A DNA stretch of 64,000 bases, taken from positions 47,869-111,868 of the forward strand of contig JANPBU010000027.1 in assembly GCA_031430595.1 (NCBI GenBank), written 5' to 3'. Below, in pieces: positions 51,312-59,397 of the stretch. The notes beneath the pieces were generated by a model that was given only the letters and a program-made list of their open reading frames with translations, was not told where the DNA came from and searched no databases. Positions within the stretch are counted from its first letter, which is position 1. Each line of letters starts with the position of its first letter. A program made the position numbers and the translations under genes. Source of the stretch: JANNBN01 sp031430595 (GTDB taxonomy: Bacteria > Actinomycetota > Acidimicrobiia > Acidimicrobiales > JANYDT01).

Positions 51312-52627
51312 GATGCTCCTAGGCGTTTGGAAAGACTGACGAGGGCAAGGCGTTGGGTTGGCGAGAACCACTTGTTCGGTGAAGCGGCAAGAAGTTCGGC
51401 TTTCGCTGCGGCGACGTCTCCGTTGGCAGCGAAAATTGCTGCTGCGTGCCAACGAACGGAAGCGGCGGACGGTTTGGCTGCGATTGCCTTCTTGGCAAAT
51501 GAAACGGCGTCTTTTGGCTGGCCCGACTGAAACAGTGCCCAAGCCATTGCATCGGCGGTGAAAATGGTTTGCCGATCGGCATAGGCCTTTTTAGCGGCCA
51601 ACACCGCCGCACGTTGCGACCCTGCTCCTCGGTCGGCGAGCAACACCGCCATTTCAGAATCTACGACTGCACCGTTAACCTCATACAAACGAACGGTGGC
51701 ATCGACTAATTGATTAGCCGCAAGTTCGACCGCGCGGTTACCCGACGCCCGAGCTATGTCTGCTTGCAAGCCGAGCACTGCGGGGGTCGGCGCCCGTTCG
51801 GAGAGTGTTTCAAGGAGTTCGTTTGCTTTCTTCCAGTCGCGATCTTCGGCATAAATCGTTGCTAGCCCAATCGATGCAACTATCGAACCGGGGTTGATTG
51901 CCAACGCCTGACGAAAAGACCGGGTAGCGGCGTCGCCCTTTCCACGTTCCAGAAGTACTTCACCGAGATAGGCGAGCGCAACCGAACGATCGATCGAACC
52001 GTCTTGCGAGGCGGCAACTGCAGAGCGCATCGCCGCTTCCGCCCCCAGAAGGTCGCCTCGTAGTTGCCTGACATACGAAAGACGAGACAGCGAAGCGACT
52101 CCGGCGCGTTGAGTTACCAACGCTTCCACTTGAACATCGGCCTCGTCATACCTGCCCAGTTCGATGTTTGCATCGAGAAGGGCCAACTTTGCATCGAAGC
52201 TCGTTGGGTTGATAACAAGGGCCTTGACCGCCAACTCGCGAGCGTTTCGAAATTGGTGTCGAGCAAGTGCCAGAAAGGCCTGACCCGAAAACACTTCAGG
52301 GGAGGTTTCCGTAAGTTTCTCGGCCTGCTCAAAAGATCGGGCAGCCAAGGGGTAATAGGTAGGGTCGCCAGTTTCATAAGCGCGCCTGGTATAACCGACG
52401 CCAAGTTCCGTCCAGCTGCGAACGTCTTTCGGATTCTTTTCGACCTTTGCCTTAAGTGAGGCAATTTGTCGTTCAGTTGAAGTTTCAACCTGAAGTGGCG
52501 TAGAAAACGCGCCACTGGAAGACGCCAGCAAGATCACTGTAACGCTAAGTACAAGTAGGATTACACGACGACCGATGGCGGCCGTACCCAGATTCTGATG
52601 CGACCGCACATCGTTCGTCATGACCAT
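51308..52627 (-). CDS. Secreted TPR protein
   Basis: 439 residues from ATG 52627 (GTG 52630 and ATG 52621 are alternatives). A signal peptide or anchor (VILLVLSVTVILLASSSGAF) precedes about ten TPR-like helical pairs, for example SWTELGVGYTRRAYETGDP, KLALLDANIELGRYDEADV and GDAATRSFRQALAINPGS. TPR arrays bind partner proteins. Sandwiched in an operon between the DUF4331 protein and the NicO transporter, it may link the two outside the cell. Confidence 0.88.
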   Translation of the reverse strand: MVMTNDVRSHQNLGTAAIGRRVILLVLSVTVILLASSSGAFSTPLQVETSTERQIASLKAKVEKNPKDVRSWTELGVGYTRRAYETGDPTYYPLAARSFEQAEKLTETSPEVFSGQAFLALARHQFRNARELAVKALVINPTSFDAKLALLDANIELGRYDEADVQVEALVTQRAGVASLSRLSYVRQLRGDLLGAEAAMRSAVAASQDGSIDRSVALAYLGEVLLERGKGDAATRSFRQALAINPGSIVASIGLATIYAEDRDWKKANELLETLSERAPTPAVLGLQADIARASGNRAVELAANQLVDATVRLYEVNGAVVDSEMAVLLADRGAGSQRAAVLAAKKAYADRQTIFTADAMAWALFQSGQPKDAVSFAKKAIAAKPSAASVRWHAAAIFAANGDVAAAKAELLAASPNKWFSPTQRLALVSLSKRLGAS

Positions 52628-52630
52628 CAC

Positions 52631-54007
52631 CTAGCGCTTGTTATCAAGCGGGTCGCCGTTAGTTGACGGATACGAGTAGTACCCATCAGCCGGCCAGCCC
52701 ACATATGGGAAGCGATTGAGAAGTTCCCTATCACTAAAATCAACACCGTCAGTCAAAGCATTGTTCGGGAACACCTTGAACTCTTTCGAGAAATCGGTGG
52801 CTCCGGCAACGACTTGGAGTGCGGTATCAATCACATCGTCTGAGAGCGTGCGTCCATTCGGGAAACCCGACTTTGGAATTGACGTATTCAAACGAAGTTG
52901 TTCCGAAGGTTTCACACCCTTGGGCTGATTTAGCCCTGGAATGCCGGTGAGGAAGATGACTGCGAGGTCCTCGCGTCCACCAAGCCCGAGGCCAGCATTC
53001 ACCGCAGTAGGAACCTTGACACCGGGATACAAGACCGGGATCAGTTTTCCGAGTTCAGGTTCGAGCACACCCTTCGCAAACTGCAAGTCTTTGTCGGGCG
53101 ACGAGCTGTTGAAGAGGTCTTTCGCCCCAACCGGAACAATGACTTCGTTCACCAACGGCTGACCAAGACGAGCTACTTGCTTCCAGGTATCAGTCGCACC
53201 GGCAGCACCAGGAACCCGTCGGGATGTGGTTGACCACATTCCGATAACCGGATCACCGGCCACGATTCGACTGGATGGAACCTGAAGCACGATTGAGTGC
53301 ACATTGAACCCAGCCAGATAGTCACGGCCCGGTGCTGTCTTTAAAGGAATCAGGTGAGCTTGATTGAGGGGCCGTAGCCCACCAAGGTCAAAGATTGCCC
53401 CGAGGTCAGCGAAGAACGGATCGTCGCGTGGGCCTGCAAATACCTTCATGGAGTTGTTTTCCATGGGGTATACCGCGGCATCGGCCAATGCTCGGTAATT
53501 CGGCATCGATCGAGGCCCTACGTTGGCAGGAGCCGCAATTGCTCCGGCTCCGATTTCTTTCGCTACGCCTTCCTTTACCTCTGTGACCGTATAGGTCTGG
53601 CGAACATTGAGGTCAGGGTCAGTAAGTGAAGTTACTTGGTTGGTGTTGTAGAGGAACGTGTTCGGATTTGAATACGTGGTTTTGAACCTGAACTGATACT
53701 TGATGTTCGCAATCGCATCACCATTGTTGTCAATGTTGAACTCATAGAGCACATCATCACCAAATCGGTGAAAGTTTGGGCCTCCTCCGGGTGACTCGAA
53801 CGGATTGACGTTCATCACAAGGGTGGTCATGGCCGCATTGTCGGGGCTCACAAACGCATACACGTCGGTAAGGTCGGCGACCGGGTCTTCGCTGATACCC
53901 GGCGCCTCTCGATGGCTTGAAGCGTTGGCTACCGTAGTAAATGAGAGTGCCAAACTCGCAGCAAGCCCAATGGCTGGGATGATCTTCCCAACTTTTGTTC
54001 TTTTCAT
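52631..54007 (-). CDS. DUF4331 family secreted protein
   Basis: 458 residues with a signal peptide ending VANASSHREAPG. The family signature SSHREAPGISEDPVADLTDVYAFVSPD is followed by TTLVMNVNPFESPGGGPNF, YEFNIDNNGDAIANI and the closing FPYVGWPADGYYSYP. Function unknown; the Asp/His-rich start suggests metal binding. First gene of a DUF4331-TPR-NicO operon whose second gene begins next to its stop. Confidence 0.92.
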   Translation of the reverse strand: MKRTKVGKIIPAIGLAASLALSFTTVANASSHREAPGISEDPVADLTDVYAFVSPDNAAMTTLVMNVNPFESPGGGPNFHRFGDDVLYEFNIDNNGDAIANIKYQFRFKTTYSNPNTFLYNTNQVTSLTDPDLNVRQTYTVTEVKEGVAKEIGAGAIAAPANVGPRSMPNYRALADAAVYPMENNSMKVFAGPRDDPFFADLGAIFDLGGLRPLNQAHLIPLKTAPGRDYLAGFNVHSIVLQVPSSRIVAGDPVIGMWSTTSRRVPGAAGATDTWKQVARLGQPLVNEVIVPVGAKDLFNSSSPDKDLQFAKGVLEPELGKLIPVLYPGVKVPTAVNAGLGLGGREDLAVIFLTGIPGLNQPKGVKPSEQLRLNTSIPKSGFPNGRTLSDDVIDTALQVVAGATDFSKEFKVFPNNALTDGVDFSDRELLNRFPYVGWPADGYYSYPSTNGDPLDNKR

Positions 54008-54038
54008 GGTTGGTACCTTTCGTAGGTTGTGGTGGTTC

Positions 54039-54090
54039 GCGCCTCACGTCAGTGAGGCGCGTTTGAAGAAGCCGGTTCTCCAACTTCTTC
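54039..54090. terminator. Two hairpins between the lipoprotein and DUF4331 genes
   Basis: GCGCCTCAC (54039-54047) pairs with GTGAGGCGC (54052-54060), and GAAGAAG (54065-54071) with CTTCTTC (54084-54090). They lie after the lipoprotein gene and before DUF4331 on the same strand, so the first is probably its terminator. No T-run. Confidence 0.6.
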
Positions 54091-54108
54091 ACTCGATGCG
54101 GGGTCGCA

Positions 54109-55131
54109 TCAAGATTCAGAGATCGATGGGCGAGCTATTGCCACCACGATCCAGTCTTTTCCCGTTGGGGCTAGAACAACGCTCATTGCAACGGGCGCTG
54201 AGATCTTGACAACCCGCGCCCAACTCGCTGCTGAAGAGCCAAAGGCTTGAAAGAGCGGGTCTGGCTCGTCAAGGCCATAGAGGTCCTGCACCTCGCCAAT
54301 CACAGGTGTACCTACGGTTTTGCACAGCGCATCAGCTAACCCAACAACACCAACAAGACCACTTGAGTACTGGTTTGATGGCTGGGTTTCGCATGCCTGC
54401 CTTGACTTGGCCCACGCGGTCACACTTTGCTGAACCGCTAGGTTTTCTATTGCTGACATCTCAGGGAAGATCTGCTCCGTCGTCCGCTTACTCCAGAGAA
54501 CTCTGTACCCACCATCTTCGGCAATTGTCTTCACCCGTACAATGGCGTGCTCTGCGATAACCCCGTCGATCTCACTTATCTTTGGTACCTGTTTTACCTT
54601 CACGGTCACCGTGTCGAGCGTTGAGCTTTCAACGGCGAAGTCAGTCCAACCGGCCGCGTTAAACTCTTCAACCAGTCGCTGCACGTACCCAATTCGTTGC
54701 TGGTCGGCTCGGCTGACGTGGGCCCACGCGGCAGAGAAGTCACGCGCTATGGCCGAACTGATAAGCGCTTTTACTGCCCCAAGTGACGTCGACGACCCTG
54801 GTACCGCGTTGGGCTCGGGGTTCGGTTCAATCGACGGGCTCGAATCGACTGCATTCGGCGCAGGCTTTACCGCAAAATCGAGTGCCTTCACCCGTTTACC
54901 GAAGGCCCGAGTTTCCAATGGTTTATCGATTACCGTCACTACAGGAACGGCGGCGCCTTGAGCCGAGTCAGTCGTTGCGGTCGAGCAGCCTGCGATGGCG
55001 ATTATCAAAAGTGCACAGGCCGCCAGCGGTGCGGCGAATGAGCGGATCGACTTCGAATTGGTGTGCACGTGCGATTGTTCGATACGGTCACCGCCCTTGG
55101 ATGTGCAGAGTTGAAACTCTTGTTTCATCAT
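54109..55131 (-). CDS. Lipoprotein of unknown function
   Basis: 340 residues from ATG 55131 (55128 also possible); longer starts run into the promoter. A 27-residue head precedes the lipobox AIAGCSTATT. The mature part has a Pro/Ser linker then SLGAVKALISSAIARDFSAA, WAHVSRADQQRIGYV, a beta segment VESSTLDTVTVKVKQVPK, and two later Cys (RQACETQPS, ADALCKTVG). It could be an NTF2-like plus helical domain, but I do not recognise a family. A GTTT-N15-GGGTAA promoter lies upstream. Confidence 0.75.
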   Translation of the reverse strand: MMKQEFQLCTSKGGDRIEQSHVHTNSKSIRSFAAPLAACALLIIAIAGCSTATTDSAQGAAVPVVTVIDKPLETRAFGKRVKALDFAVKPAPNAVDSSPSIEPNPEPNAVPGSSTSLGAVKALISSAIARDFSAAWAHVSRADQQRIGYVQRLVEEFNAAGWTDFAVESSTLDTVTVKVKQVPKISEIDGVIAEHAIVRVKTIAEDGGYRVLWSKRTTEQIFPEMSAIENLAVQQSVTAWAKSRQACETQPSNQYSSGLVGVVGLADALCKTVGTPVIGEVQDLYGLDEPDPLFQAFGSSAASWARVVKISAPVAMSVVLAPTGKDWIVVAIARPSISES

Positions 55132-55144
55132 GATGAAACGACGT

Positions 55145-55169
55145 TTACCCCGGACGATTGAAATCAAAC
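55145..55169 (-). promoter_or_regulatory. SigB/SigF-type promoter of the lipoprotein gene, GTTT-N15-GGGTAA
   Basis: On the minus strand GTTT is at 55169-55166 and GGGTAA at 55150-55145, spacer 15, 13 bases before ATG 55131. Confidence 0.6.
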
Positions 55170-55188
55170 ATCTCAGATAAGCCCATGC

Positions 55189-55530
55189 CTACTCGGGCTT
55201 TTCGGTAGCAAACTCGGCGTGTATTCGGTCGAGGTCAGAGCTGCTGGCCTCTTCAAGAGTGATCATCCTGTTGGTTGCATTCTCAGAGGCTCGTATCAGC
55301 TCGCCTAATTTTAGCTGGGTCACCCGGTTTGCGTGACTTTGAGTATGTTGCACGATGGTAAGCAGGAGTAGGGAAACCATAGGCACACCTATTGTCACTG
55401 TGAGCTCCCACCATCGTGGAAAGTGTGAAAGTTTGCCGACCAACACCCAGATCGTGAAGAGAGCGACGAGACAAACACCAAAAGCTACCGATCCGGTCCA
55501 GTCAGAAAAAGTGAACGCCATACGGCTCAT
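55189..55530 (-). CDS. Low-affinity iron permease family protein
   Basis: 113 residues from ATG 55530 (ATG 55521 also fits; an upstream extension from 55608 is possible). Two helices (GSVAFGVCLVALFTIWVLVG and WELTVTIGVPMVSLLLLTIV) are followed by HTQSHANRVTQLKLGELIRA, SENATNRMITLEEAS, the C-terminal pattern of the Fe-permease (PF04120-like) family. Real iron transport by such short proteins is not established. It follows the large glycosyltransferase gene on the same strand. Confidence 0.8.
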   Translation of the reverse strand: MSRMAFTFSDWTGSVAFGVCLVALFTIWVLVGKLSHFPRWWELTVTIGVPMVSLLLLTIVQHTQSHANRVTQLKLGELIRASENATNRMITLEEASSSDLDRIHAEFATEKPE

Positions 55531-55663
55531 CCGCGGTCTAACCGAACGTTCGGCCGAAGCAGCATGAACACCCTCGCCGAGTTCATTCTCGTCGCGTTCT
55601 CCTATCACAACCGTCTTCGAAACGGTCGCGGCGACGGTTTTGCCTGCGGGCGCAACCACGTCG

Positions 55664-58000
55664 TCACACGTTGGCGGGTTGGCTACTCGAACGAGCCGAA
55701 CGGCGAAAGCCGTCAATCGCTTGATGGGCTTGCAGCAATGCCAAAGTCGATTCGGCACCACAATTGCGATTCACATCGTATGATCCCAAACCGTCGTAAC
55801 ACGACCCAGTGAGCGGTTCGGCTAACGATTGGCCTAGGCGATTAGCTCCGTAAAACCAGTCGAGACCACGCAGTGCAGCATGCTCATGGGACGAATCGTG
55901 CGTAATTTCATATGCCTGCAGATGAGCCTCGATGAATGCGAGTGCCTCAAGGGGTTGTTCGTCTCCACTCCACTGTAACGGAGCAGCTTTTGTCCACCCG
56001 CGGTGGCCCGGAAACCTCAGATACGTCTGTTGATCACACTGAGCAGTCAGCCATTGCAAGCATTCAAGACCGCGTTCGATGGCCAAAGGGTCTTCGAGCA
56101 AACGGCCCCCGACAAGAAGCGCCTGAGGGAATCGACCCTGGTCGTATCGTACGGTCGCTTCTGGCCATCGCCACGAAGCGTTCGCGTTCGAGTCATACGC
56201 CCCAGTCAATCGCTTAAGCATGCCGCGCGCTGTTGCTTCATTGAGCAGATGCGGTGCAAGCCCTTGTGCTATGAGCGCATACGAATCGGGGTGAAGGGGG
56301 CTGTCGCCCGGCCAATTCAGCAGCAGTGAGGCAGCGAGCGGCCCGACTACGGTGAAGTAGGCCGGGTCGTTCGGCACAGATGAGAGCCCAAGTAGCGCCC
56401 GGCCGACGTGATCACCGAAATGAGGTTGATCAATCCATTCGCCACTCCATGTCATGAAGTTTTTCATGAGGTGCGAATCCGGTCGATGCGCGTCAGCGAG
56501 TGCAGAGATCGACCGGGCAAAGACACCCTCCCAAAAGTTTGCGGTCTCACTCGCCTCGTGAACGGCCACCAAACCTTTCGCCACAGGAATGACTCGAGCA
56601 ATGTCATCGATGCAGTAGCCACTCGAAAGTAGCGGCACCACGCCCGTTGCGTGCTGAATGATCCCCCTATCGTCGACTAGTCGGCGAAGGTGGCGCGTCG
56701 GTAGTTCACTTCGAGCGAGGGCAACTGCGGGGCCGGGCGACGAGACAACCATCGTCAGATCAACGATCGACGGGGCCAACACCGGAACAAGTTGAAACGA
56801 ACTCGATAGGTGAGGTGCAGCGGCCTTGGGCCGCGAAACATTGGCAGCCAAAAGGGCGACTCGCTCACCAACCGCAGACCATCGCATCAGTTTTCCAATT
56901 TCAGTAGCTCTGCGCCGAACGGTCATTCGGTGTTCGTCTGAACCAAGTTCACATATGGCCGCAGCAAACGAATTTGGCAACCGGCCTTCGACGATGGTCC
57001 CTCCACCGTCAGCGAGTTGATCAACGGCGTACAGATACGGGGTTGAAACAATCGGACATCCTGAGGCCAACGCGAAGGTCAGTGCCCCGGAGACGATTTG
57101 ATTGAGGTTCACATAGGGTGTCACGAAGACATCAGTAACAGCGAGGATGTCAGCAACAGCTTCAATACTCATGAAGCCATCAATGAACGTTACCCGTTCA
57201 GCTACTCCAAGACTTTTGGCCAGCTCTTTCAAGGACTCTCGATAACTTTCTCCGTCACGTCGAACAACGTCTGGGTGAGTTCTTCCGGCGAGAAGGAGTT
57301 GAACATTTGGAATTTGATCCGCGACCAGGGGAAGCGCTTCAATGGCCAACTCAAGCCCCTTGCCCGCTGAGAGCAAGCCGAAACTTGACAGCACGAAACG
57401 ATCGGCTACGTCAAGCGAATTGCGGGCCGTACATCGATCAGCTGCATAGATTGCGTCTGGTGCACCATGCGGAATGACCACGATCTGCGATTCACTTGCT
57501 ATTTCCTGATCGGCGACGAGCCGAGATGCGGTGGAGGTGAAAACACAGGTCGCGGCAGCTTTGACGCAGGCTTGTTTCAGCACGGCGGTTTGCGAACTCG
57601 AAAACATGGGAAGAACGGTGTGCAGGGTAATCACATACGGAACGGAAAGGCCGTTCAAAAAATGCAGAAGGTAGGAACCGTCGTCTCCACCGAAAATCCC
57701 AAATTCGTGTTGTACGAGCACCACGTCTGCCCACCGGTTGGCTTGTTTGGCAGCCAGTTCGTAGCTTTCGCAAGCATCGTCTCGGATTCGCGCCACATAA
57801 GGTGTTGCCTCCCCAGAAGTCTGTACCGTTTCAGAATCGGTCAGCCGCTCAATTGCGATGATGCCAACTGACTTCACGCCTACGGCGGTGCGAAGCGAAT
57901 CGGCAAGGTCGCTCGCGAACGTCGCGAGACCACATGCACGCGGTGGGTATGTTGAAACGATTGCAACGTTAAGACCACCAGGTTGGGCTTTTTCGAACAT
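55664..58000 (-). CDS. Glycosyltransferase family 4 fused to an alpha/alpha-barrel glycosidase-like domain
   Basis: 778 residues. The N-terminal GT-B part (about 1-390) has STYPPRACGLATFASDLADS, VLVQHEFGIFGG, SFGLLSAGKGLELAIEALPL and NLNQIVSGALTFALASGCPI. After a linker, residues about 430-770 form a helical domain with YCIDDIARVIPVAKGL, WRWPEATVRYDQGRFPQALL, THDSSHEHAALRGLDWFYGA and GSCYDGLGSYDVNRNCGAES, resembling six-hairpin glycosidases or epimerases. Similar fusions are known beside GT4 mannosyltransferase-like enzymes. An exact sigma-B-type promoter lies upstream. Confidence 0.88.
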   Translation of the reverse strand: MFEKAQPGGLNVAIVSTYPPRACGLATFASDLADSLRTAVGVKSVGIIAIERLTDSETVQTSGEATPYVARIRDDACESYELAAKQANRWADVVLVQHEFGIFGGDDGSYLLHFLNGLSVPYVITLHTVLPMFSSSQTAVLKQACVKAAATCVFTSTASRLVADQEIASESQIVVIPHGAPDAIYAADRCTARNSLDVADRFVLSSFGLLSAGKGLELAIEALPLVADQIPNVQLLLAGRTHPDVVRRDGESYRESLKELAKSLGVAERVTFIDGFMSIEAVADILAVTDVFVTPYVNLNQIVSGALTFALASGCPIVSTPYLYAVDQLADGGGTIVEGRLPNSFAAAICELGSDEHRMTVRRRATEIGKLMRWSAVGERVALLAANVSRPKAAAPHLSSSFQLVPVLAPSIVDLTMVVSSPGPAVALARSELPTRHLRRLVDDRGIIQHATGVVPLLSSGYCIDDIARVIPVAKGLVAVHEASETANFWEGVFARSISALADAHRPDSHLMKNFMTWSGEWIDQPHFGDHVGRALLGLSSVPNDPAYFTVVGPLAASLLLNWPGDSPLHPDSYALIAQGLAPHLLNEATARGMLKRLTGAYDSNANASWRWPEATVRYDQGRFPQALLVGGRLLEDPLAIERGLECLQWLTAQCDQQTYLRFPGHRGWTKAAPLQWSGDEQPLEALAFIEAHLQAYEITHDSSHEHAALRGLDWFYGANRLGQSLAEPLTGSCYDGLGSYDVNRNCGAESTLALLQAHQAIDGFRRSARSSSQPANV

Positions 58001-58053
58001 CTACGTGTACCTATCTGTATGTGCGGCAGAACTTGCGCATCGACCCTCAGCCA

Positions 58054-58078
58054 ATACCCGAACACACCCGACTGAAAC
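58054..58078 (-). promoter_or_regulatory. SigB/SigF-type promoter of the fused glycosyltransferase, GTTT-N15-GGGTAT
   Basis: On the minus strand GTTT is at 58078-58075 and GGGTAT at 58059-58054, exact consensus and spacing, 53 bases before the start at 58000. Confidence 0.78.
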
Positions 58079-58092
58079 ATTGAAGATCAAAT

Positions 58093-58118
58093 GTTTGAAG
58101 ATCACCCATCCGGGGAAT
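58093..58118 (+). promoter_or_regulatory. SigB/SigF-like promoter of the GPGG operon, GTTT-N16-GGGAAT
   Basis: GTTT at 58093-58096 and GGGAAT at 58113-58118; one mismatch in the -10 and a 16-base spacer. It is back to back with the glycosyltransferase promoter and 47 bases before ATG 58166. Confidence 0.5.
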
Positions 58119-58165
58119 CCGTTGGTTGGTAAGTACTCTCACTTCTCAACACAAAGGAAATAATT

Positions 58166-58309
58166 ATGCAAACCATTCTTTGGGTAGCTGCAGTAATCCT
58201 GGTCGTCTCTGGGATCGTAAGCATTGTTAAGGGTCAACTCACGTCGGGGATTATTCTTATTGCCCTCGGCCTGTTGGTTGGTCCCGCCGGCGTCAGCATC
58301 GTTGGTTGA
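58166..58309 (+). CDS. GPGG-type small membrane protein (first copy)
   Basis: 47 residues, too short for usual ORF cut-offs. AAAGGA precedes the ATG. Two hydrophobic helices (ILWVAAVILVVSGIVSIV and SGIILIALGLLVGPAGVSIV) end in GPAG, a variant of the GPGG motif of small actinobacterial membrane proteins. The next gene, two bases on, is a paralogue. Function unknown; a phospholipid or envelope stress role is a guess from the stress context. Confidence 0.82.
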   Translation: MQTILWVAAVILVVSGIVSIVKGQLTSGIILIALGLLVGPAGVSIVG

Positions 58310-58311
58310 CC

Positions 58312-58458
58312 ATGGGAACCGCACTCAGTGTTGCTGCAGCTCTGCTGGCTATAGCTGGCATCGTGTCAATTCTCTCTGGCTCGATAACGGCCGGGGTAAT
58401 TCTCATCCTCGTCGCTCTCATCGTCGGCCCTGGCGGATACAGCCTGTCGCGCCGATGA
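58312..58458 (+). CDS. GPGG-type small membrane protein (second copy)
   Basis: 48 residues: helix LSVAAALLAIAGIVSIL, then SGSITAGVILILVALIVGPG and GYSLSRR. It has the intact GPGG motif and the same layout as the preceding protein (GIVSI, then a short turn with G-x-I/L-T-x-G), a clear tandem duplication. Its stop overlaps the next start as ATGA. Confidence 0.85.
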   Translation: MGTALSVAAALLAIAGIVSILSGSITAGVILILVALIVGPGGYSLSRR

Positions 58459-58748
58459 CCGACGACACATTCCGCCCGGTGAAAACTCGTTCGTTCAAAC
58501 AGATGCTCGCATGGATAATGGGAGACCGAAAAATGGAATCTCGGGCACTGGCTGCCGAGACTTCAGCTGCAACGAGTCTCACCGAGCCCGAAGCTTTGAA
58601 GGCTGCCGAAACGGCCGTAGCTGAAGCGCACGGTGACCTCGGGGTGGGTGATGCCAACGACCATATGGGTGAGCATTCGAGTGACGTTGCTCGACCATCC
58701 GATGTGGTAGCCGTTGACCGGCAGCAAAGTTCGAATAATTCAGTTTGA
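58455..58748 (+). CDS. Small charged protein, third gene of the GPGG operon
   Basis: 97 residues from ATG 58455. Starts TDDTFRPVKTRSFKQMLAWI, then a long Ala/Glu-rich helix (LTEPEALKAAETAVAEAHGD) and a polar, disordered tail. It is coupled to the second GPGG protein and may be its cytoplasmic partner. No known family. The last bases contain the GTTT of the next promoter. Confidence 0.65.
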   Translation: MTDDTFRPVKTRSFKQMLAWIMGDRKMESRALAAETSAATSLTEPEALKAAETAVAEAHGDLGVGDANDHMGEHSSDVARPSDVVAVDRQQSSNNSV

Positions 58749-58767
58749 ACCCAGGGTGAACGGGTAA
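58743..58767 (+). promoter_or_regulatory. SigB/SigF-type promoter of the PA2169-like gene, GTTT-N15-GGGTAA
   Basis: GTTT at 58743-58746, overlapping the previous stop codon, and GGGTAA at 58762-58767; 15-base spacer, 62 bases before ATG 58830. Confidence 0.6.
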
Positions 58768-58829
58768 CGGAAACGTACGCCACTACCAATTTGGCAGGCC
58801 GTTTTGGCCAAAGACCTGAGGAGAACTCA

Positions 58830-59279
58830 ATGGATACAAAAGAAACTCGCCACGTACTCGATGAACTCATGCAAACACTCAAAGATGGAGATGAGGGTTA
58901 CACGAAGGCAGCTGAAGAGCTTTCAAAATCGACCCGCCCCGATCTGTCCGCCCACTTCATCGCTTGCGCAAAACAACGTCGAGACTTCCATAACGAGCTG
59001 AGCGGTATCACTGCTGACCTCGGAGGTGAACCGTCTGAAAAAGGAACGGTGATTGGCACCCTTCATAGAGGATGGATGGCCGTCAAAGACGCTATGTCAG
59101 GTGATGATCCTGAAAGCGTTCTCAAAGCCGCAGAAAAAGGTGAAGAGCATGCTGTCGCCCAGTACGAAGAAGCCTGCAAAGCAGACCTTTCCACAGATGT
59201 ACGAACAATTGTTGAGCGCCAGTTCCGTGACGTCAAGGCTGCGAAAGCCAAACTGACGATGTTGGCCGAAGCTGCATAG
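58830..59279 (+). CDS. PA2169-like four-helix-bundle protein (DUF2383)
   Basis: 149 residues from ATG 58830 with GAGGAG upstream. The ferritin-like pattern is ETRHVLDELMQTLKDGDEGY, FIACAKQRRDFHNELSGIT, HRGWMAVKDAMSG and ESVLKAAEKGEEHAVAQYEE. Members are stress-induced and of unknown function; possible metal ligands (E, H) are present. Stress-type promoter upstream and a hairpin after it. Confidence 0.88.
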   Translation: MDTKETRHVLDELMQTLKDGDEGYTKAAEELSKSTRPDLSAHFIACAKQRRDFHNELSGITADLGGEPSEKGTVIGTLHRGWMAVKDAMSGDDPESVLKAAEKGEEHAVAQYEEACKADLSTDVRTIVERQFRDVKAAKAKLTMLAEAA

Positions 59280-59321
59280 CGACACCGCAATTAGCGAAGT
59301 CGTTGACCCTGGCGAACCTGT

Positions 59322-59358
59322 CGAACCGTTAACCGCACTGCACGCGGGTAACGGTTCG
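59322..59358 (+). terminator. Hairpin terminator after the PA2169-like gene
   Basis: CGAACCGTTAACCGC (59322-59336) pairs with GCGGGTAACGGTTCG (59344-59358) with one mismatch and a seven-base loop. It lies 43 bases after the stop and shortly before the next gene. Confidence 0.75.
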
Positions 59359-59397
59359 AATAGCTCGCCCAACGGGCAGAATTTCACCAAAAAATAC

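Noticed and set aside
59328..59351. GTTA-N14-GGGTAA resembling a further sigma-B promoter before the lipid kinase gene
   Set aside because: The bases are the arms of the terminator hairpin and both -35 and spacing are off consensus.
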